From Fibrobacter sp. (GTDB lineage Bacteria; Fibrobacterota; Fibrobacteria; Fibrobacterales; Fibrobacteraceae): a stretch of DNA of 64,000 nucleotides. The position numbers were made by a program, and so were the translations under genes. Below, piece after piece: positions 54,257-62,795 of this stretch. Numbering within the stretch: position 1 is the stretch's first letter; each line of letters opens with the position of its first letter. The notes under the pieces were generated by a model that saw nothing but the letters and a program-made list of their open reading frames with translations, was not told the DNA's origin and did no database searches. The DNA lies in assembly GCA_024398955.1 (NCBI GenBank), contig JAKSIG010000013.1, positions 1-64,000 on the forward strand. Direction: 5' to 3'.

Positions 54257-56143
54257 TTAATGGAGCCTTTTTAAGAAATGTTCCGCAACCCTTTGGGAAC
54301 TGTTGGCATCCGTGGTTATGTTGAATAGGGGCTTCATCTTCAGACGTTCCTGCTCGAATCTGTCTACGCCGCGAGAGAAGTCATCCAGGAATCGCAAAAA
54401 ATCTTCGTGAGTGAAGATTTTTTCGCCGGGCATATAGTCCTGGGGATTTTCTACAATAAAGCCTCTTTCCTTGGCGTAGCTCTCGAAATCCGAAAGGAAG
54501 AATCCAATGGGGCGGTTTAGCAGCAGATAGTCAAAGTAGATGGAGGAATAGTCTGTAAGCAGGCCGTCAGCGGCGCCTACCAGGTGATGTAATTGCACAT
54601 CTTTTTTTACAAGTTCGGTATCCTCCAGATACCTGATGTTGCTAAAGTCCATTTGCTGCAAAATTTCGGTCCTTTGCAGATGATGGATTTTTATCACAAG
54701 GAAAATCTTCAGCTTGGCAAGAATCTCGTTCAGCTGTTTCATTTCGAGTGTGCTGGAAATTGTTGGGAGCACGAAGGGCTGTGTTATGGAACAGTCTTCC
54801 CACAGGGCGCCTTGTCTAAAGGTGTTCATGCAAAGTAGAAGCTTGTTCCCGCGATAGCTTTCGCCAAAAAGTTTTTCTACAGCATCGTTCGTTTCGAACA
54901 TCAGATCGTTGCGAGGCGGTTCAAAAAACTTTAGCTGACCTTCGCTTGCGTGGTGAAACTTGAGAATCCAGTCCTTGAAGTCCCTGGATTGCGCCAGCAA
55001 GTAATCGTAGGTATTGGACTTGTTTGCGCCGGCGGCCTTAAGTGGCATCCCATGACACATGTTTATTGAAATCTGGTTCTTCTTGCGGTTCTTGAGCCAG
55101 TACGGGTGAGTGAAGAAGAAGTACTTGCATTTCCCGTAAATTCTCCATGCGCGTAGTTCTTCCTTGATGCCTGCATTAGTGCTTGTCAATAACACGTTCC
55201 TTGGCCATTCCCTTTTGCGGAAGTAATCCAGGTCCTTGACATTCCATACGATGACATAATCGTCGTTGTAATGATTCTTGACAAGGTATTCGTAGAAGGC
55301 CCTTGCGTTATCGCAGAAGTCTCCTTCACTTTCCAGGAGAATGTAGTTTTCCTGGACTGCGGTCATATTAAAAATCAGCCACTTCAGCTTACGAATGGGG
55401 AAGGTGTAAATCTGATGAAATTTCTTTTGTAATGAGACTACGAAATCAGACTTCTTCATTCTCTTGAACCAGTTGATGGTTCTTCTGTATCGGCTTTTCT
55501 TGCGAACCCACGAACCTGCAAAATGATGGATCGTGAAAGTGTTGTCCGTAACCTTAAGCTTAAGGGTCTTGTGATGCTTGGGGCTAAAGAAGTCGATGGG
55601 CAGAAGCTGCATGGACTTCTCGTCAGGATTAAAGTCCTCGATGCGATTGATCATGGAAATGCCATAGCGTTCCATGAAAAGGTCTCGCATCAGTTCTGGC
55701 AGGGGAACCATGTCGAAGGATCCGTCTTCCTTGATGAAGTGCCTGTCCTTGTAGTGTTCCAGGCATTCGCCAACCCACTTGGAATTTGGCTCTACGCCAA
55801 AGATGGCGGATTCCACAATGTTTGGGGACTGCTCCCTGCCTAAAAAGTAGGGCCTGTCCAGCAGGGGGTCGAAAGGCTTCAGCACCTCGACGTCTGCATC
55901 AAGATAGATGCCGCCCTCGGTCTGTAAAGCATAAAAACGGATATAGTCGGCGACAAAGGCGAATTTCCTTGATTCGTAGGCTTCCTTGGTCCATGCGGTG
56001 GTCTCGGGAGGAAACTTCTCCTGGTTCCACTGGATGATTTCATAGTCGGGAAGGTTCTTTTTCCAGGATTCAATACAGTAGGCTATCTTGGGCGGCAGCT
56101 TGCTATCGCCGAACCAGCAGTAATGTATCTTCTTGGGAATCAT
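54257..56143 (-). CDS. Fused GT32-like glycosyltransferase and CDP-glycerol-type phosphotransferase
   Basis: 628 residues. The N-terminal half (about 1-240) is a glycosyltransferase with a sugar-binding DXD region: IPKKIHYCWFG at the start and GGIYLDADVEVLKPFD near residue 90, as in GT32/capsular transferases. The C-terminal half (about 260-628) resembles CDP-glycerol glycerophosphotransferase (TagB/TagF-like), with CHGMPLK and the late TDYSSIYFDYLLL motif. I start at 56143 because this ATG overlaps the upstream flippase stop as ATGA; longer in-frame starts run inside that gene. Likely builds a phosphoglycerol-substituted surface glycan. Confidence 0.8.
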   Translation of the reverse strand: MIPKKIHYCWFGDSKLPPKIAYCIESWKKNLPDYEIIQWNQEKFPPETTAWTKEAYESRKFAFVADYIRFYALQTEGGIYLDADVEVLKPFDPLLDRPYFLGREQSPNIVESAIFGVEPNSKWVGECLEHYKDRHFIKEDGSFDMVPLPELMRDLFMERYGISMINRIEDFNPDEKSMQLLPIDFFSPKHHKTLKLKVTDNTFTIHHFAGSWVRKKSRYRRTINWFKRMKKSDFVVSLQKKFHQIYTFPIRKLKWLIFNMTAVQENYILLESEGDFCDNARAFYEYLVKNHYNDDYVIVWNVKDLDYFRKREWPRNVLLTSTNAGIKEELRAWRIYGKCKYFFFTHPYWLKNRKKNQISINMCHGMPLKAAGANKSNTYDYLLAQSRDFKDWILKFHHASEGQLKFFEPPRNDLMFETNDAVEKLFGESYRGNKLLLCMNTFRQGALWEDCSITQPFVLPTISSTLEMKQLNEILAKLKIFLVIKIHHLQRTEILQQMDFSNIRYLEDTELVKKDVQLHHLVGAADGLLTDYSSIYFDYLLLNRPIGFFLSDFESYAKERGFIVENPQDYMPGEKIFTHEDFLRFLDDFSRGVDRFEQERLKMKPLFNITTDANSSQRVAEHFLKRLH

Positions 56144-57663
56144 TTTTTCAATCCTATCTTGTGCAGGAGCTTCGCCTTGTCTTCCTTGTTCAGTAAAATT
56201 ACAAAGTTTATGGCGAAGGCGGTAATCGCAGTGATGGCGCTGGCCAGGGCGAAGGTTCCCCAGGAGTGGATCCACTGGCTTATGTTAATGGCGAAGGCGA
56301 TTCCTGCCGTTAAAAGTACGGCGATAAAGTTCTTGATGATTGCCGGGAAGAACGTTAGTATGTGTAGGCCAAGGCAATGGGCCCCGTACATAGGCAGGAA
56401 TGTGAGCGCCCTAATGATAGACAATATGGTGCTGAGCCCTGCGACAACGTATAGCTTCATTTCAAGGGTGTCGCAGAACTGGAGCGTGATTAGCAGTGCG
56501 ACTATGGAAATAACCGAATTTGCAAAAAGGTAAAGTGAAGAAACCTTGACCTTGTTGGCTACGGTAAATACGTTCCATACGCCTTCAAGCGGTAGAGAGA
56601 ATACATAGGCTAGGCATGTCAATATAGACAGTTCCTGAAGAAGCTTTGCGTTCTGCCCGGGCATCCATAAGCTGTAAAGCTGCTCGCCGTAGGCAAAGAG
56701 AATCGCCATGGGGATGCAGGAAAATACGCCAAGGATCTTGATGGATGAAAGCACCTGGTTCTTCATTCCCTGCGTATCCTTTTGAGCGTAGGATATGGTG
56801 AGTTGCGGTGCAAATACGCCTGCAATTACGGCGAATAGCGAAAGTATCTGGGAGGGTAGGGTCTTTGATACGCTGAGATAGCCCATGGCTTCGGCGCTAA
56901 TGAAAATGTTGACAAGTAGCAGGTCTAGCCCTCGGGAGAGCAGTGAGCCTAATCTGGTAAAGCTATTCCAGACTCCGCTTGAAATGAGCTGCTTGACGTA
57001 GCCGAAGTCGTAATACCTGGTAGAAACCTTGACTTCTGGCAGTAGCGTTTTTGTGTAGTAGATGTTGATCCCGAATACGTAAAGGGAGCTGGCAATTTCA
57101 GCAAGGCCAAGATACCAGACTCGGCTCTTGAAAATAAAGAATGCTCCTACAAGAATAACGGCTCGAAGGGCACAGGCCTCCACCTTTCTAAGTGAGGACA
57201 GGTCCAGCCGGTTCTTTGCAAAAGTGGCTACTCCAAATGGGGTGCCAATGATTGAAATGAAAAATGAGAAGAAAATGAGTAGCCAGAGTAAGGTTACGTC
57301 GGAAACCAGGTTCGAAGATATCTGGATGAAATGGTCCAGGTTTGCGATGAATATCAGCGAGGGCACCAATAACACGCAGGCGAGAATGATGTTTGCGATG
57401 AGTACCGAAGAAAAGTACTTTAGGACGTCGTCGGTCTTGTTCTGGTAGAAACTTACGGTAATGAATCTCGATGCCATGGAATTCAGGGCGACCGTAAGTA
57501 TCTGGACGTATCCAAGGAACTCGTTTGCCAGGCCAAAAAAGCCGTATGCCTCGATTCCAAGCCGGGATACGACAAAAGGCGTAAGGAAGAAACCAATGCA
57601 AAAATTCGTGGTCAGGGATACCACGGTTGCTATCATGTTAATGACAAGCCTGTTCTGAGCCAT
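56140..57663 (-). CDS. Polysaccharide flippase (Wzx / MATE-like)
   Basis: 507 residues with about 12-14 hydrophobic segments and few charges between them, the pattern of the oligosaccharide flippase superfamily. The N-terminus reads MAQNRLVINMIATVVSLTTN with the typical TNFCIGFFLTPFVVSRLG first helices. It should move lipid-linked oligosaccharide across the inner membrane. Coupled by a 4-bp overlap to the transferase gene that follows, so the two form one surface-glycan unit. No other glycan genes are present on this side of the ribosomal operon. Confidence 0.8.
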   Translation of the reverse strand: MAQNRLVINMIATVVSLTTNFCIGFFLTPFVVSRLGIEAYGFFGLANEFLGYVQILTVALNSMASRFITVSFYQNKTDDVLKYFSSVLIANIILACVLLVPSLIFIANLDHFIQISSNLVSDVTLLWLLIFFSFFISIIGTPFGVATFAKNRLDLSSLRKVEACALRAVILVGAFFIFKSRVWYLGLAEIASSLYVFGINIYYTKTLLPEVKVSTRYYDFGYVKQLISSGVWNSFTRLGSLLSRGLDLLLVNIFISAEAMGYLSVSKTLPSQILSLFAVIAGVFAPQLTISYAQKDTQGMKNQVLSSIKILGVFSCIPMAILFAYGEQLYSLWMPGQNAKLLQELSILTCLAYVFSLPLEGVWNVFTVANKVKVSSLYLFANSVISIVALLITLQFCDTLEMKLYVVAGLSTILSIIRALTFLPMYGAHCLGLHILTFFPAIIKNFIAVLLTAGIAFAINISQWIHSWGTFALASAITAITAFAINFVILLNKEDKAKLLHKIGLKK

Positions 57664-57828
57664 TGGTCCATAAAATTTAGAAAAATAAGGCAGGATGCTG
57701 TAAAAAAGCCCCCTTTTATCCCTAAAAACGAGCTATAATGTTTATACAATCATAATGATTAATATAATTGATAGAATCTAGAACCCCTAAACTACGGACT
57801 TTTTTGTAAAAAATGCAGTTTTTTTACC

Positions 57829-57860
57829 TTGAAACCCTTGGAAGAATCTTCTAAATTTTG
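57829..57860 (+). promoter_or_regulatory. Promoter of the rplM-rpsI operon
   Basis: TTGAAA (57829-57834), 17 bp, TAAATTTTG (57852-57860). The leader to the ATG is about 57 bases. This and the rpsB promoter give a local housekeeping standard for comparison with the island promoters. Confidence 0.6.
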
Positions 57861-57920
57861 CCCCGCAATATCCGAGACACAGTAGTTTTGGATTACTAAC
57901 GAAAAACACAAAGGATTTAC

Positions 57921-58349
57921 ATGAAGACTATTACGGTAAACCCGAGCAAGGTCGAACGCAAGTGGAAGCTTGTGGACGCTGCTAACAAGCCGATGGGCCG
58001 CGTGGCAAGCGAAGTTGCACGTCTCCTCATGGGTAAGCACAAGGCCATCTTCTCCCCGAACGTCGACACTGGCGATTTCGTGGTTGTGATCAATGCAGAA
58101 AAGGTTGCAGTTACTGGCAACAAGAACCTCAACAAGGAATACTTCCACCACACCGGTCACATCGCTGGTGAACGTTGGATCAACTTTGCCGATCTCCAGG
58201 CTAAGCACCCGACCGCTCCGCTGGAAGCTGCCATTTGGGGCATGCTGCCGCACAGCGCTCTCGGTCACAAGATGATCAAGAAACTCAAAATCTATGCTGG
58301 CGCCGAACATCCGCACGCTGCACAGAATCCCGAAGTCGTAGACTTGTAA
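57921..58349 (+). CDS. rplM: 50S ribosomal protein L13
   Basis: 142 residues, full length for L13. Typical blocks are visible: WKLVDAANKPMGRVASEVAR at the start, the central GDFVVVINAEKVAVTGNK, and the C-terminal MLPHSALGHKMIKKLKIYAG. L13 binds 23S rRNA early in large-subunit assembly. First gene of the usual rplM-rpsI pair. Confidence 0.97.
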   Translation: MKTITVNPSKVERKWKLVDAANKPMGRVASEVARLLMGKHKAIFSPNVDTGDFVVVINAEKVAVTGNKNLNKEYFHHTGHIAGERWINFADLQAKHPTAPLEAAIWGMLPHSALGHKMIKKLKIYAGAEHPHAAQNPEVVDL

Positions 58350-58371
58350 TTTTAGAACGGAGGATACCTCT

Positions 58372-58776
58372 ATCGCTACCGCAAAGAATAAGAAGATCTA
58401 CCGCGGCACTGGCCGTCGCAAGAACGCTATCGCCGCTGTGATTCTGAAGCCGGGTACCGGCAAGCGCACTATCAATGGTCGTGATTTCAAGGATTACTTC
58501 CATTCTGAAGTGCAGAACATGATTGCAAATCTTCCGTTCGCCATCCTTGGCAACGCTGAAGAATGGGACGTCGAAGTTACCGCTCGTGGCGGTGGCATCG
58601 CCGGCCAGATGGGCGCTGTCCGTCTCGGCATCTCCCGCGCACTGGTTGCTAACGACGCAGAAGTGAAGCCGGCCCTCAAGAAGGAAGGCCTCATGACTCG
58701 CGACTCTCGTGCTGTTGAACGTAAGAAGTTCGGCCGCAAGAAGGCTCGTAAGCACTTCCAGTTCTCCAAGCGCTAA
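58372..58776 (+). CDS. rpsI: 30S ribosomal protein S9, apparently with an ATC start
   Basis: 134 residues. S9 is recognisable from IYRGTGRRKNAIAAVILKPG to the C-terminal ARKHFQFSKR, whose last Arg reaches the P site of the ribosome. No ATG, GTG or TTG lies in frame upstream of the conserved region after the rplM stop. GGAGG at 58359-58363 is followed at ideal distance by ATC (58372), then GCT ACC, which fits the usual Met-Ala start of S9. A GTG at 58438 would delete conserved residues. Either ATC is the true start codon or the base at 58374 is a sequence error. Confidence 0.9.
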   Translation: MATAKNKKIYRGTGRRKNAIAAVILKPGTGKRTINGRDFKDYFHSEVQNMIANLPFAILGNAEEWDVEVTARGGGIAGQMGAVRLGISRALVANDAEVKPALKKEGLMTRDSRAVERKKFGRKKARKHFQFSKR

Positions 58777-58816
58777 TCGTTACGATTTCGTTTGGGAAAG
58801 CCGCAGGCTTTTCAAG

Positions 58817-58845
58817 GAGCACCCCGTTGGGGGTGCTCTTTTTTT
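58817..58845 (+). terminator. Terminator of rplM-rpsI
   Basis: GAGCACCCC, short loop, GGGGGTGCTC, then seven T. Confidence 0.92.
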
Positions 58846-58881
58846 GTACCCTCTTTTAAGGGCCTTTTTCGCAGGCGAATC

Positions 58882-59041
58882 TTTAAACAGTTTGCGGTTT
58901 TTACTATCTTTGCCCCAGTCCGGGCAATTACGCCCGGTCGTAAATCAATCACCAGTCTCGTAAGAGCCGCTTCGGTGGTACCAAGGTACTTTGTGGCTTA
59001 ATTACAGGCTGGGTAGAAAAACCGAAAAAAGGAATACTACT
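58882..59041 (+). promoter_or_regulatory. rpsB promoter and structured leader
   Basis: TTTAAA (58882-58887), 17 bp, TATCTTTG (58905-58912). The leader begins with the hairpin CCGGGC-AATTAC-GCCCGG (58920-58937) and goes on with further pairable sequence around 58965-58995. Leaders of rpsB often bind S2 for autoregulation; that role here is an inference. Confidence 0.55.
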
Positions 59042-59779
59042 ATGGCAAATCTGCCTTCTGTTGAAGACCTGCTCGCTGCAGGTTCCCACTTTGGCCACCA
59101 GACTCAGCGTTGGAATCCGAAGATGAAGCCCTACATCTTGGCTGAAAAGAACGGCATCTACGTTCTTAACCTGTCCAAGACCCGCGACCTCCTCGAAACT
59201 GCAGCTGCTGCAGCTAAGAAGATTTCTGAATCTGGCAAGACCGTGCTCTTCGTTGGTACCAAGCCCACTGCTCGTCAGTGCGTGCTGGATGCTGCTGCTG
59301 AATGCAACCAGTTCTCCGTTACCAACCGCTGGCTCGGTGGTATGCTGACCAACTTCCAGACCGTTCGTAAGTCCATCAAGAAGATCGACAAGATCGACGC
59401 TATGGAACAGGATGGTACTTTCCAGGTTCTTTCCAAGAAGGAAGTTCTGGACAAGACCCGCGAACGCGCTAAGCTCCTGGACGTTTTCGGCGGCATCCGC
59501 GAAATGGTGAACCTTCCTGGCCTCATGGTCGTAACCGACCTGGCTCACGAAAAGATCGCCGTTGCTGAAGCACGTCGTCTTCACATTCCTATCATCGGCA
59601 TCTGCGATACCAACGTTGACCCGACCCTCGTCGACTATCCCATTCCGGCTAACGACGACGCTGTCAAGTCCATCAAGCTCATTGTGGACTACATCGCTTC
59701 CAACGTTGCAAAGCGCTCTGCTGACAAGAAGGAATCCAAGGAAGAAGCTAAGAAGTTTGACAACGGTGAGGACAAGTAA
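59042..59779 (+). CDS. rpsB: 30S ribosomal protein S2
   Basis: 245 residues from ATG 59042. S2 signatures are present: LLAAGSHFGHQTQRWNPKM near the start, VLFVGTKPTARQ, NRWLGGMLTNFQT, and PIIGICDTNVDP toward the end, with a Lys/Glu-rich tail. An in-frame ATG at 58991 falls in the leader and is rejected. Followed 2 bp later by tsf, the usual pair. Confidence 0.97.
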   Translation: MANLPSVEDLLAAGSHFGHQTQRWNPKMKPYILAEKNGIYVLNLSKTRDLLETAAAAAKKISESGKTVLFVGTKPTARQCVLDAAAECNQFSVTNRWLGGMLTNFQTVRKSIKKIDKIDAMEQDGTFQVLSKKEVLDKTRERAKLLDVFGGIREMVNLPGLMVVTDLAHEKIAVAEARRLHIPIIGICDTNVDPTLVDYPIPANDDAVKSIKLIVDYIASNVAKRSADKKESKEEAKKFDNGEDK

Positions 59780-59781
59780 TC

Positions 59782-60678
59782 ATGGCAACTATTACCGCCT
59801 CCCTCGTTAACGAACTCCGCCAGAAGACTGGCGTTGGCATGATGCAGTGCAAGAAGGCCCTCACCGAAACTGATGGCGACTTGGACAAGGCTATCGAACT
59901 CCTCCGCAAGCAGGGTGCTGCTGTTGCTGCAAAGCGCGCAGACAAGGCTGCCAAGGAAGGCCGCATCTATCTTATCGAAACTGCTGACAAGGCTGCTGCA
60001 TTCGAACTGTCTTGCGAAACCGAACCGGTTTCTAACAACGACGACTTCGTTGCTCTCGCTAACCTCGCTGTCAAGGCTGTCGAAACTCAGGCTATCTCTT
60101 CTGTTGAAGACCTGAAGAACGCAGTCGTCGATGGCAAGAAGGTGAACGACATCCTCCAGGACGTTCTCGTTAAGATCCAGGAAAACATCGACTTCCGCAA
60201 GTTCGCAGAAATCAAGAAGTCTGCAAACTCCGTGTTCGGTGTCTACAGCCACATGAAGGGCAAGATCGGCGTTATCACCGAACTCGCTTACGAAGGCTCT
60301 GCCGACGAAGCTGCTCTCAAGGCTGCTGCTAAGGATATCGCAATGCAGGCCGCTGCTTTCGCTCCGGTTGCATTGAAGGACTCCGACGTTCCTGCTGAAA
60401 CTATCGAAAAGGAACGCGAAATCGCTCGCGCCCAGATCGAAGCTCAGGCTCAGGCAACTGGCAAGGCTACCAAGCCGGAATTCGTTGAACGTCAGCTTGA
60501 AGGCCGCGTTGCTAAGGTCCTCAAGGAAATCGTTCTCGAAGACCAGGAATTCTTCATGTCTGAAAAGAACCCCAAGAAGCTTAACGTCAAGGACTACCTC
60601 CAGGAAGTCGTTGCTAAGCAGCTTGGCCTCTCCAGCCTGAAGGTCGTGAACTTCATCCGCTTCGAACGCGGTAACTAA
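59782..60678 (+). CDS. tsf: Elongation factor Ts
   Basis: 298 residues, full length. The N-terminal UBA-like region has VNELRQKTGVGMMQCKKAL, and the core has SCETEPVSNNDDFVALA. EF-Ts exchanges GDP for GTP on EF-Tu. Ala and Lys codons use strongly preferred GCT and AAG, as in the neighbouring translation genes, indicating high expression. Confidence 0.97.
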   Translation: MATITASLVNELRQKTGVGMMQCKKALTETDGDLDKAIELLRKQGAAVAAKRADKAAKEGRIYLIETADKAAAFELSCETEPVSNNDDFVALANLAVKAVETQAISSVEDLKNAVVDGKKVNDILQDVLVKIQENIDFRKFAEIKKSANSVFGVYSHMKGKIGVITELAYEGSADEAALKAAAKDIAMQAAAFAPVALKDSDVPAETIEKEREIARAQIEAQAQATGKATKPEFVERQLEGRVAKVLKEIVLEDQEFFMSEKNPKKLNVKDYLQEVVAKQLGLSSLKVVNFIRFERGN

Positions 60679-60715
60679 TTGAAGTAGAGAGAAATCTCTA
60701 GTCGCTTTTAGAAAA

Positions 60716-60743
60716 GGACCGTTCCCTCGGGAGCGGTCTTTTT
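60716..60743 (+). terminator. Terminator of rpsB-tsf
   Basis: AGGACCGTTCCC, short loop, GGGAGCGGTCTT, then TTT. Confidence 0.85.
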
Positions 60744-60790
60744 CTTATGCGAATTCTTTACTATATTGGGTTCAAATACGGAGTTTAATT

Positions 60791-61498
60791 ATGGCAAAGT
60801 TTAATAGAGTCTTGCTTAAGTTGAGCGGAGAGGCTTTGGCTGGTGCCAAGGGTCATGGAATCGACAACGACATTTTGAACGAAATGGCTTCTGAAATTGC
60901 AGACGTGGTTCGTAAGGGTGTTGGTGTTGCACTGGTCATTGGTGGCGGCAACATGATTCGTGGCGTAAGCGCCAGCGCTGGAGGAATGAATCGTGCCCAG
61001 GGTGATGCCATGGGTATGCTGGGTACCGTAATGAATGGCCTTGCCATGCAGGACGCACTAGACAAGCAGGGAATCAACTCTGTGGTCATGAGCGCTATTC
61101 GCATGGAACCTATCTGCGAATTCTTCAACCGTCGTCGCGCTATTGAACTTCTTGCAAATGGTTCCGTGGTGATTTTCTCCGCAGGCACCGGCAATCCCTT
61201 CTTTACAACCGACAGCTGCGCCGCCCTTCGCGCCATCGAAAGCGAATGCGACGTTATCATGAAGGTGACCAAGGTAGACGGCATCTATTCTGCCGACCCC
61301 ATGAAGGATCCTACCGCCACCCGTTTTGACGACATTACCTACCAGGAAGTGATCGCCCGCGGACTTAAGGTGATGGATACCGCTGCCGTCGCTCTGTGCA
61401 TGGAACACAACATGCCCATTTTTGTGTTCAAAATGGAAAAGGGCTGCTTGACTCAGGCCGCCGTTGAAGGTAATTTAGGAACACTAGTACATTGTTAA
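60791..61498 (+). CDS. pyrH: UMP kinase
   Basis: 235 residues of the amino-acid-kinase fold. Motifs: RVLLKLSGEALAG at the start, VIGGGNMIRG near residue 50, and KVTKVDGIYSADPMKDPTA in the ATP/UMP-binding region. It phosphorylates UMP to UDP in pyrimidine synthesis. The gene follows rpsB-tsf and precedes frr, the classic bacterial order. GGAG lies before the ATG. Confidence 0.97.
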   Translation: MAKFNRVLLKLSGEALAGAKGHGIDNDILNEMASEIADVVRKGVGVALVIGGGNMIRGVSASAGGMNRAQGDAMGMLGTVMNGLAMQDALDKQGINSVVMSAIRMEPICEFFNRRRAIELLANGSVVIFSAGTGNPFFTTDSCAALRAIESECDVIMKVTKVDGIYSADPMKDPTATRFDDITYQEVIARGLKVMDTAAVALCMEHNMPIFVFKMEKGCLTQAAVEGNLGTLVHC

Positions 61499-61529
61499 TT
61501 ATTAACTGTTAATTGAAAAAGGTTTTATT

Positions 61530-62063
61530 ATGGCTGATTATAATGAAAAGATGGATAAGGCTGTCGAAGCTACCGAACGTGAATTTACCAAGATTCGTGC
61601 AGGTCAGGCCTCTCCTGCAATTTTGAACGATATTCGTATCGACTACTATGGAACTCCCACTCCCATTTCTCAGGTGGCCAAGGTTTCTGTTCCGGAACCG
61701 CGTATGCTCCTGGTTGCTCCTTGGGAAAAGCAGCTCGTCGACCTGATCGAAAAGGCTATCTACGCAGCAAACATCGGTCTTACCCCCATGAAGGACGGTA
61801 ACTCCATTCGCGTTTCTCTCCCGATCCTCACTACCGAACGTCGTCAGGAACTGGCCAAGATTGCCCGCAAGCATGCCGAAGATGGCCGCGTCGCAATCCG
61901 CAACATTCGCCGTGATGCAAACGACGCCATCAAGAAGGACAAGGAAATGCCCGAAGACGAAGCCAAGAAGCAGCAGGACGAAATCCAGAAGGCTACTGAC
62001 AAGGCTATCGCAAAGATTGATGCTCTCCTTGCTGCCAAGGAAGCAGACATCCTCAAGGTGTAA
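61530..62063 (+). CDS. frr: Ribosome recycling factor
   Basis: 177 residues, slightly shorter than the usual 185. Conserved blocks: EFTKIRAGQASPAILNDIRI near the start, YGTPTPISQVAKVSVPEPR, and VAIRNIRRDANDAIKK. With EF-G it splits the post-termination ribosome. Co-directional with pyrH with only 31 bp between. Confidence 0.96.
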   Translation: MADYNEKMDKAVEATEREFTKIRAGQASPAILNDIRIDYYGTPTPISQVAKVSVPEPRMLLVAPWEKQLVDLIEKAIYAANIGLTPMKDGNSIRVSLPILTTERRQELAKIARKHAEDGRVAIRNIRRDANDAIKKDKEMPEDEAKKQQDEIQKATDKAIAKIDALLAAKEADILKV

Positions 62064-62084
62064 TTCGGTTCTCGGGATTGTAGC

Positions 62085-62795
62085 GTGGCAAATCAGTTAA
62101 GACATGTAGCCATCATTATGGACGGCAATGGCCGTTGGGCCAAGAGCCGCGGCATGGAACGTTTCTTCGGTCACCGTAAGGGAACCGAATCTACCATCGA
62201 TGCCGTAGAAGTGGGCGTAAACCTCAAGCTGGAACACATGACCTTGTATGTGTTCAGTTCCGAAAACTGGGGCCGCCCCTCCAAGGAAGTGGATTACCTC
62301 ATGAACCTTCTCATCGAGATGGTGGTTAAGGAAATCCCCGACCTGATGGAAAAGAACGTAAAGCTTACGGTCATTGGCAACATGGACCGAATTCCTGAAA
62401 AGCCCCGCGCAAGCCTGCAGTCCGCTATCGATATTACTGCAAACAACACTGGCATGCAGCTGAATCTCGCTATCTCCTATGGTGGCCGTCAGGAAATTGT
62501 CAGTGCGGTAAAGTCTATCGCTTCGCAGGTAGCCTCTGGCAACCTGAAGATCGAAGACATCGATGATGACCTGTTTGCAAAAAATCTCTACCTGAAGGGA
62601 GCCCCCGATCCGGACTTGATTATCCGTACCGGAGGAGAATTCAGGCTCTCTAACTATTTGCTTTGGCAGGCCGCCTACAGCGAGTTCTACGTAACGGATA
62701 CTCTGTGGCCCGACTTTACCAAGGAAGAATTTATGAAGGCGGTCGAGTTCTTCAATACTCGCGAACGCCGATTTGGGAAGGTTCTTCATGAGTAA
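62085..62795 (+). CDS. uppS: Isoprenyl transferase (undecaprenyl diphosphate synthase)
   Basis: 236 residues from GTG 62085; no strong ribosome site is seen. The cis-prenyltransferase signature VAIIMDGNGRWAKSRG is at the start, with YVFSSENWGRPSKEV and the late LIIRTGGEFRLSNYLLWQAA. It makes the C55 lipid carrier needed for peptidoglycan and surface glycans. The stop overlaps the cdsA start by 8 bp. Confidence 0.95.
   Translation: MANQLRHVAIIMDGNGRWAKSRGMERFFGHRKGTESTIDAVEVGVNLKLEHMTLYVFSSENWGRPSKEVDYLMNLLIEMVVKEIPDLMEKNVKLTVIGNMDRIPEKPRASLQSAIDITANNTGMQLNLAISYGGRQEIVSAVKSIASQVASGNLKIEDIDDDLFAKNLYLKGAPDPDLIIRTGGEFRLSNYLLWQAAYSEFYVTDTLWPDFTKEEFMKAVEFFNTRERRFGKVLHE

Noticed and set aside
54257-56275. 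A 672-residue version of the fused transferase beginning at 56275
   Set aside because: The first 44 residues lie inside the flippase gene; ATG 56143 overlaps the flippase stop and starts at the conserved IPKKIHYCWFG.
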